A DNA stretch of 64,000 bases from JAOARY01 sp045345765 (GCA_045345765.1 CP148265.1:496001-560000), one strand, 5' to 3'. Shown: positions 26,683 to 35,248, counted from the stretch's first letter. The notes: generated by a model not told the origin, from the sequence alone. Program-made: numbers and translations.

Positions 26683-27873
26683 TTAATAATTATTTGGTAT
26701 ATAATTTCCATTTTGAAGCATTTGATTACCTATTTCTAATAAATCTGCATCATCTATAGCTCCATCTTCAACTACATCTGTATTGTAAATCTCTAATTCT
26801 TGCGAACTTGGATCTTTACCAAAATGTCTTGCATCTATTCCTAAATCTAATAATGTGAATTCTCCACTATTATTTACATCTATAAATATTTCTGCTTCTT
26901 CTATTAAGATAGCACCTCTTCCACAATCACTATCTTCTAAATCTCTTTCCATTTCTATACCATCTGTTACTCTACCTTTTATTACTTTTACTAACGCTTT
27001 TCCTGTCATTGTTCCTCTAAATTTTAATTTTAATAATACTTTCTTATCATTAATTATATTAGCTTCTCCTTGGCTTGCTAATATAACTCTTAATTCATCA
27101 TGATTTTGGATATCTTTTATTAATTTTATTCCCTCTACTTCTTCATATCCTAAATATTCTAATCTAGCTGAATCAAATTTAATTCTTATGTCTTCTGCTG
27201 CTATTTTTTCTATATTGTCTATTGTTAAATCAGCTACTACCTCTTCATCTAATCCTATCTTTTCTTCTTGTGGTTCTACGTCTAATACTACATTTTCACC
27301 TGGATTTATAACTCCAAACTGTGGTGCTTCATCTACAGGTATGAAATTACCTTTAGCATATGCACTACTTATAACATATGTATATTGTTCTGCATATTTT
27401 CCACCAAATTTTTCACCAAAATATCTTACTGGTGTTATCCTTACTCTATGTTTTGTGTTTTCTAAGCCTTCTACTTTAAATAACTCTTGATTTCCTGCAT
27501 ATCCTTCTGATTCAATTTCAAATGATTCATCTACTACATCATCTATCATTATTCTATATTCAGCAGCCTGACCCCACCAGCTAGCTCCTATTAATTTGAA
27601 TCCAGTTCCTTCAAATCCAATCTCTATTGTAGATTCTGGATCAAATCCTTCATAAACCTTTCTTCCATTTTCATCTTCTATTATATTTCCTTGTATATAA
27701 ACTTTTGTTCCACTTGCTTTCCAACTTCCTGTTGTCTCTATTGAATCACCTAATCTCATTATTTCATGACCAACCCATGTTTCTGCTGCATACGAATTCA
27801 TTGCTAAACCTGTAAACATTAAAAATGTAAATACAAACATAGTTAATGATTTTAAGACATTTTTTCTAAACAT
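26683..27873 (-). CDS. Secreted modular protein: jelly-roll-like, cohesin-like, dockerin-like
   Basis: 396 residues. The signal peptide is 1-29 (MFRKNVLKSLTMF... SYAAE). One jelly-roll-like domain (~30-175) has TTGSWKASG, GFEGTGFKLIG and YRIMIDDVVDESF. A cohesin-like domain (~190-325) has VLDVEPQEEKIGLDEEVVAD, IKFDSARLEYLGYEEV and KVLLKLKFRG. A dockerin-like end (~330-396) has DVNNSGEFTLLD, DVVEDGAIDDADLLE and YIPNNY. With a cohesin and a dockerin in one chain it could polymerise or cross-link. The 18-residue mature N-terminus differs from its neighbours. No catalytic domain is present. Its own promoter element and terminator suggest a single-gene transcript. Confidence 0.82.
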   Translation of the reverse strand: MFRKNVLKSLTMFVFTFLMFTGLAMNSYAAETWVGHEIMRLGDSIETTGSWKASGTKVYIQGNIIEDENGRKVYEGFDPESTIEIGFEGTGFKLIGASWWGQAAEYRIMIDDVVDESFEIESEGYAGNQELFKVEGLENTKHRVRITPVRYFGEKFGGKYAEQYTYVISSAYAKGNFIPVDEAPQFGVINPGENVVLDVEPQEEKIGLDEEVVADLTIDNIEKIAAEDIRIKFDSARLEYLGYEEVEGIKLIKDIQNHDELRVILASQGEANIINDKKVLLKLKFRGTMTGKALVKVIKGRVTDGIEMERDLEDSDCGRGAILIEEAEIFIDVNNSGEFTLLDLGIDARHFGKDPSSQELEIYNTDVVEDGAIDDADLLEIGNQMLQNGNYIPNNY

Positions 27874-27924
27874 AATTTTTCTCCCTCTCTTTTAATTATT
27901 ATTTATAAATTCATTTCAAATTTT

Positions 27925-27980
27925 ATCATACTTTTAATTATATATCTGTATTTTTTTCTAAAATAAAACTTTAGAATCAT
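27925..27980 (-). promoter_or_regulatory. Cluster promoter element, copy upstream of the 26683-27873 gene
   Basis: ATGATTCTAAAG, 18 bases, TACAG (the GGAAC position, diverged), 15 bases, TATGAT, then AAAATTT. TATGAT is 52 bases before the ATG. It is the most diverged of the four copies but the spacing is kept. Confidence 0.6.
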
Positions 27981-28064
27981 ACTTAAACATCTGTTTATAA
28001 GACTTATTATTTATTTTTTAACATTGAAACGAATAACAAAACAATATTTTCTTAATATTATCTA

Positions 28065-29273
28065 TTAATAATTGTTTGGAGTATAGTTTCCGTTTTCTAA
28101 CATCAACTTTCCTATTTCTAACAAGTCCATATCATTTATACTTCCATCTTCTATTATATCTGTATTGTATTCTGATAATTCTACTGCATTTGGATCTTTA
28201 TTTAGATGTCTTGCGTCTATTCCTAAATCTAATAATGTGAATTCTCCACTATTATTTACATCTATAAATCCTTCTTGTTCTTCTATTAAAATTATTCCTT
28301 TTCCACATTCACTATCTTCTAAATCTTTTTCCATTTCTATTCCATCTGTTACTCTTCCTTTTTTTACATCTACTATAGCCTCTCCTGAAGCTATTCCTCT
28401 AAACTTCAATCTAAGTAATACTTCTTTAGCATTTATTATATTTGCTTCTCCTTGACTTGCTAATATTACTCTTATTTCATCATTATTTTGAATATCTTTT
28501 ATCAATTTTATTCCTTCTACTTCTTCATATCCCAAGTATTCTAATTTACTTGAATCATATTTGATTCTTATATCTTCTGCTGCTATTTCATTTATATTAT
28601 TTATTGTTAAGTCTGCTACTACTTCTTCATCTATCTTTATCTTTTCTTTTTGTGGTTCTACATCTAATACTACATTTTCATCTTCATTAACTGTTCCACT
28701 TCCATTATTATAGTTAGGAGCTAATTCTCCATCTATATCTATTGCTGCTAATTTATAATTGTATTTTGGTCTATATGGATATCTTTCTCCTGTGTATTCT
28801 ATAGGTATTATAGTTACCTTATGTTTTTTATTATCCATATGCATTTTTTCAAACAATACTTCATTTTGATCAATCGGATCTACAGTACTTACATGAAACA
28901 TTTCATCTACATCATCATCTATTGTTATTTTATATTTAGCTCCTTGCCATCCATCTTTGCTACTTAAAACTCTTATTGCAGTACCTGTAAAAGTAAATTC
29001 AATTTTGGAATTTGGATCAAAACCTACAAATATTTCATTTCCATAAACATCTTTCTTTATATCTCCACTTATATGCAATTCTGAACTATATATGTCCCAA
29101 CTTCCTGTATATTTTACTAAATCAGATTTCCCTAAAGGATGCCTAATCCAGCCTTCTGCTGGCTCTCTTAACCATTCTCCTACATATGCATGTACATTTA
29201 TTGATGAACCAATAAATATACATAGTACAAACACAAACATTGTTAATGATTTTAATACATTTTTTCTAAACAT
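28065..29273 (-). CDS. Secreted modular protein: jelly-roll-like, cohesin-like, dockerin-like
   Basis: 402 residues. Signal peptide 1-29 (NVHAYV); jelly-roll-like domain ~30-182 (GWIRHPLGKSDLVKYTGSWD, FTGTAIRVLS, YKITIDDDVDEMF); cohesin-like ~200-332 (KIKIDEEVVADLTI, IKYDSSKLEYLGYEEV, EVLLRLKFRGIASG); dockerin-like ~336-402 (DVNNSGEFTLLD, DIIEDGSINDMDLLE, TPNNY). From about residue 205 onward it is almost identical to the 29527 paralogue, while the N-terminal half is clearly different. This is the pattern of a recent duplication or gene conversion of the interaction modules. Confidence 0.82.
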   Translation of the reverse strand: MFRKNVLKSLTMFVFVLCIFIGSSINVHAYVGEWLREPAEGWIRHPLGKSDLVKYTGSWDIYSSELHISGDIKKDVYGNEIFVGFDPNSKIEFTFTGTAIRVLSSKDGWQGAKYKITIDDDVDEMFHVSTVDPIDQNEVLFEKMHMDNKKHKVTIIPIEYTGERYPYRPKYNYKLAAIDIDGELAPNYNNGSGTVNEDENVVLDVEPQKEKIKIDEEVVADLTINNINEIAAEDIRIKYDSSKLEYLGYEEVEGIKLIKDIQNNDEIRVILASQGEANIINAKEVLLRLKFRGIASGEAIVDVKKGRVTDGIEMEKDLEDSECGKGIILIEEQEGFIDVNNSGEFTLLDLGIDARHLNKDPNAVELSEYNTDIIEDGSINDMDLLEIGKLMLENGNYTPNNY

Positions 29274-29320
29274 AAAATCTCTCCCTTTTTGATATTATTC
29301 ATAAATTCATTATAAATAAT

Positions 29321-29376
29321 ATCATAATATGAGTTTTATTTGTTCCTTTTTTTACAAAATAAAACTATAGAACCAT
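29321..29376 (-). promoter_or_regulatory. Cluster promoter element, copy upstream of the 28065-29273 gene
   Basis: ATGGTTCTATAG, 18 bases, GGAAC, 15 bases, TATGAT. TATGAT is 48 bases before the ATG, a normal promoter distance. The -35 position has no TTGACA, so an activator or alternative sigma factor is likely. Confidence 0.7.
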
Positions 29377-29480
29377 ATTCAAATAACATATTATAATACT
29401 TATTATTCATATTTTTTCATAACTAAAGTTCAGCATAAAAAATATAATTCTTTAGCTATTATTTTTATATTATTTCAAAA

Positions 29481-29512
29481 TAAAAAACAATGATTTTTAC
29501 ATCATTGCTTTT
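29481..29512 (-). terminator. Terminator of the 381-residue paralogue
   Basis: CAATGAT, 6-base loop, ATCATTG and T-run on the minus strand, immediately after the stop at 29527. Confidence 0.85.
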
Positions 29513-29526
29513 TATGTAGTTAAGTA

Positions 29527-30672
29527 TTAATAATTATTTGGAGTATAGTTTCCGTTTTCTAGCATTAATTTTCCTATTTCTAATAAGTCCATATCATTTA
29601 TACTTCCATCTTCTATTATATCTGTGTTGTATTCTGATAATTCTACTGAATTTGGATCTTTATTTAGATGTCTTGCATCTATCCCTAAATCCAATAATGT
29701 GAATTCTCCGCTATTGTTTACATCTATAAATCCTTCTTGTTCTTCTATTAGAATTATTCCTTTTCCACATTCACTATCTTCCAAATCTTTTTCCATTTCT
29801 ATTCCATCTGTTACTCTTCCTTTTGTTACATCTACAATAGCTTGCCCTGAAGCTATTCCTCTAAACTTTAATCTAAGTAATACTTCTTTAGCATTTATTA
29901 TATTTGCTTCTCCTTGACTTGCTAATATTACTCTTATTTCATCATCATTTTGGATATCTTTTATTAATTTTATGCCTTCTACTTCTTCATATCCTAAGTA
30001 TTCTAATTTACTTGAATCATATTTTATTCTTATATCTTCTGCTGTTATTTTTTCTATATTATTTATTGTTAAGTCTGCTATTACTTCTTCATCTATTTGT
30101 ATCTTTTCTTTTTGTGGTTCTATATCTAGTATTATATTCTCCTCAATTACTTCTCCTATATATATATCTACTGCATACAATCTATGACTTCCAGACTTTC
30201 CACCTTCATAATAACTAACTGGTGTTATCGTTACTGTATGCTCTTTATCTTCTAGATTTAACTTTTGGAATACAATAGGGCTAGCATTTACCCTTCTTCC
30301 ATCATTTTCATAAGTCACAATTTCATCCACTATATCATCTATTTTTATTCTGTATTTAGAATTTTGTCTTACTACATCATATCCTAAAAGTCTAAATGCA
30401 GTTCCTTCAAATGTAAACTCTATTTTAGACTCAGCATCAAAACCATCATCTTTTTCATAAATATAAAGACCGTTAAAACCTGATTCTATTCTCCAATCAT
30501 TTGTATAATTAACCATCTCTGAATTTCCTAAACGATTTCGTACCCAATCATCTTCTATTTGTATAGGTGCCGTTTCTCCTTCAAAAGCATATGAACTTAC
30601 TGATAAGCTCATACACATACATAGTACAAATACAAACATTGTTAATGTTTTTAATACATTTTTTCTAAACAT
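29527..30672 (-). CDS. Secreted modular protein: jelly-roll-like, cohesin-like, dockerin-like
   Basis: 381 residues. Signal peptide 1-29 (SVSSYAFEG); a compact jelly-roll-like domain ~35-170 (FEGTAFRLLG, YRIKIDDIVDEIV, HTVTITPVSYY); cohesin-like ~178-312 (KIQIDEEVIADLTI, IKYDSSKLEYLGYEEV); dockerin-like ~316-381 (DVNNSGEFTLLD, DIIEDGSINDMD, TPNNY). First gene of the cluster. Its jelly-roll lacks the loop DENG/DVYG present in the paralogues. The C-terminal half matches the 28065 gene almost residue for residue. Own promoter element and terminator. Confidence 0.82.
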   Translation of the reverse strand: MFRKNVLKTLTMFVFVLCMCMSLSVSSYAFEGETAPIQIEDDWVRNRLGNSEMVNYTNDWRIESGFNGLYIYEKDDGFDAESKIEFTFEGTAFRLLGYDVVRQNSKYRIKIDDIVDEIVTYENDGRRVNASPIVFQKLNLEDKEHTVTITPVSYYEGGKSGSHRLYAVDIYIGEVIEENIILDIEPQKEKIQIDEEVIADLTINNIEKITAEDIRIKYDSSKLEYLGYEEVEGIKLIKDIQNDDEIRVILASQGEANIINAKEVLLRLKFRGIASGQAIVDVTKGRVTDGIEMEKDLEDSECGKGIILIEEQEGFIDVNNSGEFTLLDLGIDARHLNKDPNSVELSEYNTDIIEDGSINDMDLLEIGKLMLENGNYTPNNY

Positions 30673-30718
30673 AAAATCTCTCCCTTTTTAATATTATTTA
30701 CAATTTCTTTTAAATTTT

Positions 30719-30773
30719 ATCATACTTCAAATTTCATTTGTTACTTTTTTTACAAAATAAAGCCATAGAACTA
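30719..30773 (-). promoter_or_regulatory. Cluster promoter element, copy upstream of the 29527-30672 gene
   Basis: AGTTCTATGG, 18 bases, GTAAC, 15 bases, TATGAT, then AAAATTT. TATGAT lies 47 bases before the ATG. Same layout as the other three copies. Confidence 0.68.
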
Positions 30774-30858
30774 GATAAAATTAACCTTCTGTACTAAAAA
30801 ATATTTATTTATACTTCTTTTTTAACTTTTCGCTTAAATACGTTTTATCAACTTCAAC

Positions 30859-30900
30859 AAAAAAAGAAATCCTCATTATTTAATGATAATTTCTTTTTTA
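30859..30900. terminator. Terminator downstream of the DUF134 gene
   Basis: AAAGAAAT...CATTA loop TGAT...ATTTCTTT with A/T runs on both sides. It ends the Fur-DUF134 transcript directly after the stop at 30906. Confidence 0.82.
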
Positions 30901-30905
30901 TATTT

Positions 30906-31346
30906 CTATATATTTTTTTGACAATTCTTTTTGCAGAAATTACTCTTTTTTATACATATAATTTCATTTGATTCACAATTTGGGCATAACAAATTTTTAT
31001 TTTCATACTTTTTCTCAAACTCAAACCCACATGTATTACAAACATATTTACATATATTAAGTGTGTAATTTCCACCCTCTATTTTTATTGCATTACCATT
31101 GATAAGAGCTTGTGCTACTTTCATTCTTGCTTGATCTATTATATTTTGGAAGGTTTGTCTTGATACATTCATTCTTTTAGCACAATCCTCTTGTGATAAT
31201 TTTTCTATATCTTTAAGCCTCATGGCTTCCAATTCTTCTAATTTCAAATCCATTTCAATTATCTCACATTTTCTTTTTCCTACTGGATAAAAATATGTGT
31301 TTGTTGGTACAAATTCTATACGCCTAGGTTTTATTGGTCTTGCCAT
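30906..31346 (-). CDS. DUF134 DNA-binding protein with C-terminal Cys-rich domain
   Basis: About 146 residues starting MARPIKPRRIEFVP, the hallmark of DUF134. A sigma-70 region 4-like HTH (residues ~35-80) reads LEELEAMRLKDIEKLSQ and MNVSRQTFQNIIDQAR. The C-terminal part has CNTCGFEFEKK, CPNCES and a CKKNC tail, a probable zinc ribbon. The start is the ATG at 31346 behind GAGG. It overlaps the end of the Fur-type gene by 23 bases. DUF134 genes often accompany NifX-like and Fe-S ATPase genes, as here, so it may regulate that cluster. Confidence 0.87.
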   Translation of the reverse strand: MARPIKPRRIEFVPTNTYFYPVGKRKCEIIEMDLKLEELEAMRLKDIEKLSQEDCAKRMNVSRQTFQNIIDQARMKVAQALINGNAIKIEGGNYTLNICKYVCNTCGFEFEKKYENKNLLCPNCESNEIICIKKSNFCKKNCQKNI

Positions 31347-31815
31347 TAAATTCCTCCTCTTTACTTTCACACTGTTCACAAATTCCAATCATATTCAAAG
31401 ATATATCTTTTATTTTAATATTTTTTTGCTCTTCATAAAAGTTTTTCTTTTTTAATATGAAAAAACTAAGCTCATCATCATAAAAATCCATTATTTCATC
31501 ACATTTTTCACATTTCATATGAATCTTTATAGATTTTTTTGAAAATAATTTCATCTCAAAATATCTTTCCTTACCATAATTTATCTCTGTTATTATACCC
31601 AATAATTTTAATTTTTCTAAATTTCTATAAACAGTTGCAAGACCAACTCCATAATCTTTAAGATAATTATATATTTCTTCAGCCTTAACATGTCTTTTTT
31701 CATTCATCAAAAAATTTATTATTTCTATTCTTTGATTTGTTATTTTTACATTATTCTTTTTAAGAATCGTCTTTATTCTTTCTAAGTGATTATGATTTAA
31801 GCTCTTTTGTTCCAA
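31324..31815 (-). CDS. Fur-family transcriptional regulator
   Basis: 163 residues. The N-terminal winged helix has NVKITNQRIEIINFLM, HVKAEEIYNYL and GLATVYRNLEKL (recognition helix). The dimerisation domain has the zinc-type HMKCEKCDEIMDF and the C-terminal pair CEQCES. It belongs to the Fur/PerR/Zur superfamily; metal or peroxide specificity cannot be read. The start is a TTG at 31815 with AAGGAGG 7-8 bases upstream. The neighbouring Fe-S/NifX genes suggest iron. Confidence 0.88.
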   Translation of the reverse strand: MEQKSLNHNHLERIKTILKKNNVKITNQRIEIINFLMNEKRHVKAEEIYNYLKDYGVGLATVYRNLEKLKLLGIITEINYGKERYFEMKLFSKKSIKIHMKCEKCDEIMDFYDDELSFFILKKKNFYEEQKNIKIKDISLNMIGICEQCESKEEEFNGKTNKT

Positions 31816-31844
31816 AACAAAACCTCCTTACTATTTTTGATAAA

Positions 31845-31892
31845 AAAAAACTGTATTAAACTGCATATTATGCAATATAATACAGTTTTTTA
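31845..31892. terminator. Terminator between NifX-like gene and Fur gene
   Basis: AAAACTGTATTA...TAATACAGTTTT with an inner GCATA/TGC pairing and A/T runs outside. It splits the ATPase operon from the Fur-DUF134 transcript. Confidence 0.85.
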
Positions 31893-31900
31893 TTGTATTA

Positions 31901-32266
31901 TTAATGGTTACAGCCTTTTCCTTCTCCTTGGTGTGCATGTTCTTCACAAACTACATCAGTAGATTTTAAATTATTATCTAAATACTCATTTAATGCTGTT
32001 TTTATTTCTCCGTTTACTCCTACAATTACATTTATTCCATTTTCATTGAATAAATCTTGAGCCATTTTTCCCATCCCACCAGCAATTATAACATTAACAT
32101 TTCTCTCTGCTAAAAATACTGGCAAAAATCCTGGTCTATGTCCTGGGTTTTCAATAAATTCATTATTTATTATTTCTTTACCTTCAACTTCAAATACTTC
32201 AAATCCTTCACAATGTCCAAAATGCATTGCTACCTTTTCACTTTCTTTTGCAAATGCTATTCTCAT
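31901..32266 (-). CDS. NifX/NifB-C-like protein (dinitrogenase FeMo-cofactor biosynthesis domain)
   Basis: 121 residues with the single small domain of the NifX/NafY/NifB-C family: MRIAFAKESEKVAMHFGHCEG at the start and VIIAGGMGKMAQDLF in the middle. The C-terminal tail is His/Cys-rich (CEEHAHQGEGKGCNH) and could bind metal. No nitrogenase is present, so in this setting such proteins are thought to carry a metal or Fe-S cargo. Last gene of the ATPase operon. Confidence 0.85.
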   Translation of the reverse strand: MRIAFAKESEKVAMHFGHCEGFEVFEVEGKEIINNEFIENPGHRPGFLPVFLAERNVNVIIAGGMGKMAQDLFNENGINVIVGVNGEIKTALNEYLDNNLKSTDVVCEEHAHQGEGKGCNH

Positions 32267-32278
32267 AACAAACCTCCA

Positions 32279-33139
32279 CTAAATTATATTTTTTAAATTA
32301 TCTATTATATTTATAAAAGAATCTTTTGACTTAAATTCTTTAGTTAAAACACTTTTAAAATCATTATTTAATATTTTAACCATCTCTTTATCAAATGGTA
32401 TTTGACCAAGAACATCTACATTCTTCTCTTTACAATAAAGTTTTATTTCATTTGTTTTTTCTTCATTTAAATCACATTTATTTATAACAACAAAATTTTT
32501 ATTATCGAAATTTTGTAAAAGCTTTAGAAGTCTTTTAAAATCATCAATTGAAGACATAGTTGGCTCTAACACAATTATAGAATAATTAGTATCTGTTATT
32601 GATGCAATTACTGAACAACCAATTCCTGGTGAACCATCTATAATCATATATTTTTCATCTTTAGTTTCCTTATCTGCTACTTCTTTAACCTTAGAAACTA
32701 ATTTACCTGAACCTTCTGCTCCAACTTCTAACTTTGCTCCAACAAATCTTGAATCAAAATCATTATAATATTTTACTTGTCCTGTAACTACCGCTTTTAA
32801 ACTTATTGCATTTTTAGGACACTTTATAACACAGGCTTTACAGCCTTCACAAGATAAATCATCAATTATAATTTTGTTATTTTCTTCTTTTATAGCACCA
32901 AATCTACAATAGTCTTTGCATAATTTACAATTAATACATTGATCATAGTTTATTGTTGCTATTTTAGCTCCATAAAAATCTTCTTCATAAATTTTATTAG
33001 CATTAAATACCAAGTTCAGATTAGGTGCGTCAACATCACAATCTGCCTTTATAGAATCTTTAAGAAAAATAGATAAAAATGAGGCTAAAGTAGTTTTACC
33101 AGTTCCACCTTTTCCACTTAATACAACTATCTTTTTCAT
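32279..33139 (-). CDS. MinD/ParA-type P-loop ATPase with inserted 2[4Fe-4S] ferredoxin domain
   Basis: 286 residues. A deviant Walker A (SGKGGTGKTTLA) is followed after ~60 residues by two ferredoxin motifs (CINCKLCKDYCRFGAI, CEGCKACVIKCPKNAI), then IIDGSPGIGC (switch) and FVVINKCDLN. These are paired cytosolic Fe-S ATPases of unknown reaction. The ATG overlaps the preceding ATPase gene by four bases (ATGA). The two paralogues probably form a heterodimer. Confidence 0.88.
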   Translation of the reverse strand: MKKIVVLSGKGGTGKTTLASFLSIFLKDSIKADCDVDAPNLNLVFNANKIYEEDFYGAKIATINYDQCINCKLCKDYCRFGAIKEENNKIIIDDLSCEGCKACVIKCPKNAISLKAVVTGQVKYYNDFDSRFVGAKLEVGAEGSGKLVSKVKEVADKETKDEKYMIIDGSPGIGCSVIASITDTNYSIIVLEPTMSSIDDFKRLLKLLQNFDNKNFVVINKCDLNEEKTNEIKLYCKEKNVDVLGQIPFDKEMVKILNNDFKSVLTKEFKSKDSFINIIDNLKNII

Positions 33140-33963
33140 TTTATCTCCTTTAATATATTATTTTTTATGTTTTCAAAATGAATTTTTAATTCCTCATCTT
33201 CTATCAAAAGCTTTGCGTTTGAATATATCTTTGCAGCTTTTTTAGAAAAAGGAATTTTACCAAGTATTTTTATATTATTTTTCTTAGCATAATCTTCTAT
33301 CATATAATCATCTTCATTCGATCTATTTATTATAATCCCTGATTTGATATTATATTTTTTAGTCAAATTATATGCCATATCCATATCATGAAGACCAAAT
33401 GCACTTGGTTCTGTTACCAAAACTGCATAATCTGTTTCACCTAATGTTTCTACAACATTACACGATGTTCCTGGAGGTGAATCCAAAAGTACATTCTCTT
33501 CTTTTAATGCTAATTCTTTTAGTTTTTTTATAATAGCAATTCCCATAGGTTCGTTTACATTAATTCTTCCTTCATAAACACTGTTGCCCTTAAAATCACC
33601 CTTTTTTATATGTCCAATTTCTCTATCTATCTCTTTTATTGCATCAAATTCACATACCAACGAACAGGTTCCACAAGAATGACATAATTTATCAAATAAC
33701 ATTATACTATCTTTAAGTCCTGCAAGCGCATTAAATTGACACTGCGTTACACAAGCTTTGCAAAGAATACATTTTTCCTTGTCTATTAGAGGATTTAAAA
33801 CACTAACAGGCATAGTATTTTGAATATTTGGTTTTAGGAATAAAAACCCGTTGGGTTCTTCTACATCACAATCCATATAAGTAAAATTCATCAATATTGA
33901 TAAATTAGTCGAAATAGTAGTTTTTCCTGTTCCACCTTTTCCACTAAGTACTGATATTATCAT
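33136..33963 (-). CDS. MinD/ParA-type P-loop ATPase with inserted 2[4Fe-4S] ferredoxin domain
   Basis: 275 residues. Walker A SGKGGTGKTTIS, two ferredoxin motifs (CILCKACVTQCQFNAL, CHSCGTCSLVCEFDAI), LLDSPPGTSCN and GIIINRS. It is the partner paralogue of the gene at 32279. Its ATG directly follows the TAG of the NifX-like gene. The family is clear, the reaction unknown; it is usually proposed to act in Fe-S or metal-cofactor handling. Confidence 0.88.
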   Translation of the reverse strand: MIISVLSGKGGTGKTTISTNLSILMNFTYMDCDVEEPNGFLFLKPNIQNTMPVSVLNPLIDKEKCILCKACVTQCQFNALAGLKDSIMLFDKLCHSCGTCSLVCEFDAIKEIDREIGHIKKGDFKGNSVYEGRINVNEPMGIAIIKKLKELALKEENVLLDSPPGTSCNVVETLGETDYAVLVTEPSAFGLHDMDMAYNLTKKYNIKSGIIINRSNEDDYMIEDYAKKNNIKILGKIPFSKKAAKIYSNAKLLIEDEELKIHFENIKNNILKEIK

Positions 33964-34317
33964 CTAATGACCCTTCTTTGTTGCATTTTTTAGCATAGTT
34001 AAATTTCCATTTTCTAACTCTTTTATATTTTCCATAAGAGATTTTTCTTCACCTTTGTAACATTCTATTTCATTATCAAGTAATATATTTATTGCATTTG
34101 GTCCTAAATTTCCTGTTATAACTTTCTTAACTCCTTTTTCCACAACAAAGTTAGATGCCGCAATCCCAGCTCCATGATTACTTGTTACTCCTGGATTTTC
34201 ATAAAATTCATAAGAATCATTCTCAGTATCAAATATAAAAAAGTAATTGCATCTTCCAAAAGTTTGATTTAATACTCCATTTTCATCTTTATTTGCTGCT
34301 GATAAACATATTTTCAT
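33964..34317 (-). CDS. NifX-like protein
   Basis: About 117 residues, dinitrogenase iron-molybdenum cofactor domain: MKICLSAANKDENGVLNQTF, then GRCNYFFIFD, NHGAGIAASNFV and VITGNLGPNAINIL. The start is the ATG at 34317 behind AGGAGG; a 20-codon upstream extension lacks a ribosome site. It begins the four-gene stretch NifX-ATPase-ATPase-NifX. Confidence 0.85.
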   Translation of the reverse strand: MKICLSAANKDENGVLNQTFGRCNYFFIFDTENDSYEFYENPGVTSNHGAGIAASNFVVEKGVKKVITGNLGPNAINILLDNEIECYKGEEKSLMENIKELENGNLTMLKNATKKGH

Positions 34318-34468
34318 TTTAATCCTCCTATTTTTAGTTAAAAGGAAACGCCTAAAATTATCATTTCCTTTTAACAATTTGCTCTTTAATACAATTTATT
34401 GATAAACATTATATTTGTTTTAATATTTTTCCTAGTTAATTTGATATAGCGTTTTCACCTTAAAACTT

Positions 34469-35248
34469 TTATAGACTTTTTAATATCTCGTTCATTTTTG
34501 CTTCTAATGAGAAATTAATATCTGGATATAATTCTACTTTTCCATCATCACAAAGACTTGCAAACTCTGGATCAATAGGAAGTCTCCCAAGAAGTTTTAT
34601 ACCTTTTTCGTTTAGATATTCTTCTTTTACTCCATTACCAAATATTTTTATCTCTTTATCGCAATCTGGACATTTTAAATAAGATAAATTCTCTAATACA
34701 CCTAATATATTTATATTCATTGATTTAGCCATGTTTATTGATTTTTGAACTATTAAATTAACTACTTCTTGAGGTGAAGTAACTACTACAAGCCCTTTTA
34801 AATTAAACGATTGCATTGCAGTAAGTGGTACATCTCCTGTTCCTGGAGGTAAATCTATAAGTAAATAATCAAGGTCTTCCCATATTACATCTGTATAAAA
34901 CTGTTTCATTGTATTTGAAAGTATTGGACCTCTCCAAACAACTGGTGCATCTTCTTGATCTAATAAAAGATTTATAGACATAACTTTAATACCTTTACTT
35001 GTTTGTACAGGATGTATTCCATTTTCACTAGCAAATGCTTTTTTATCAAGACCAAAAACTTTTGGTATAGATGGTCCTGTTATATCTGCATCCAAAACTC
35101 CTACTTTAAATCCTTGTTTTTGTAAGTATACTGCTAAAAGTGAAGTTACACTTGATTTTCCAACTCCGCCTTTACCACTCATTACTGCTATTACATTTTT
35201 AACATTTGAAAAAGAATTAAATTTTTCTTTTGGTATAATTGGTTTCAT
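34469..35248 (-). CDS. Mrp/NBP35-type Fe-S cluster carrier ATPase
   Basis: 259 residues. Walker A (MSGKGGVGKSSVTSLLAVYL), DADITGPSIPKVFG, LPPGTGDVPL, and a C-terminal CPDC (YLKCPDCDKEI), the CxxC that binds a bridging [4Fe-4S] cluster in Mrp/ApbC. It carries and transfers Fe-S clusters as a homodimer. Separated from the next gene by 150 bases, so possibly transcribed on its own. Ribosome site AAGGAGAG. Confidence 0.9.
   Translation of the reverse strand: MKPIIPKEKFNSFSNVKNVIAVMSGKGGVGKSSVTSLLAVYLQKQGFKVGVLDADITGPSIPKVFGLDKKAFASENGIHPVQTSKGIKVMSINLLLDQEDAPVVWRGPILSNTMKQFYTDVIWEDLDYLLIDLPPGTGDVPLTAMQSFNLKGLVVVTSPQEVVNLIVQKSINMAKSMNINILGVLENLSYLKCPDCDKEIKIFGNGVKEEYLNEKGIKLLGRLPIDPEFASLCDDGKVELYPDINFSLEAKMNEILKSL

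Noticed and set aside
21485..30672. Cellulosome scaffoldin locus
   Set aside because: No glycoside hydrolase, no multi-cohesin scaffoldin and no SLH or sortase anchor is present; the cohesin/dockerin modules occur within small non-enzymatic proteins.
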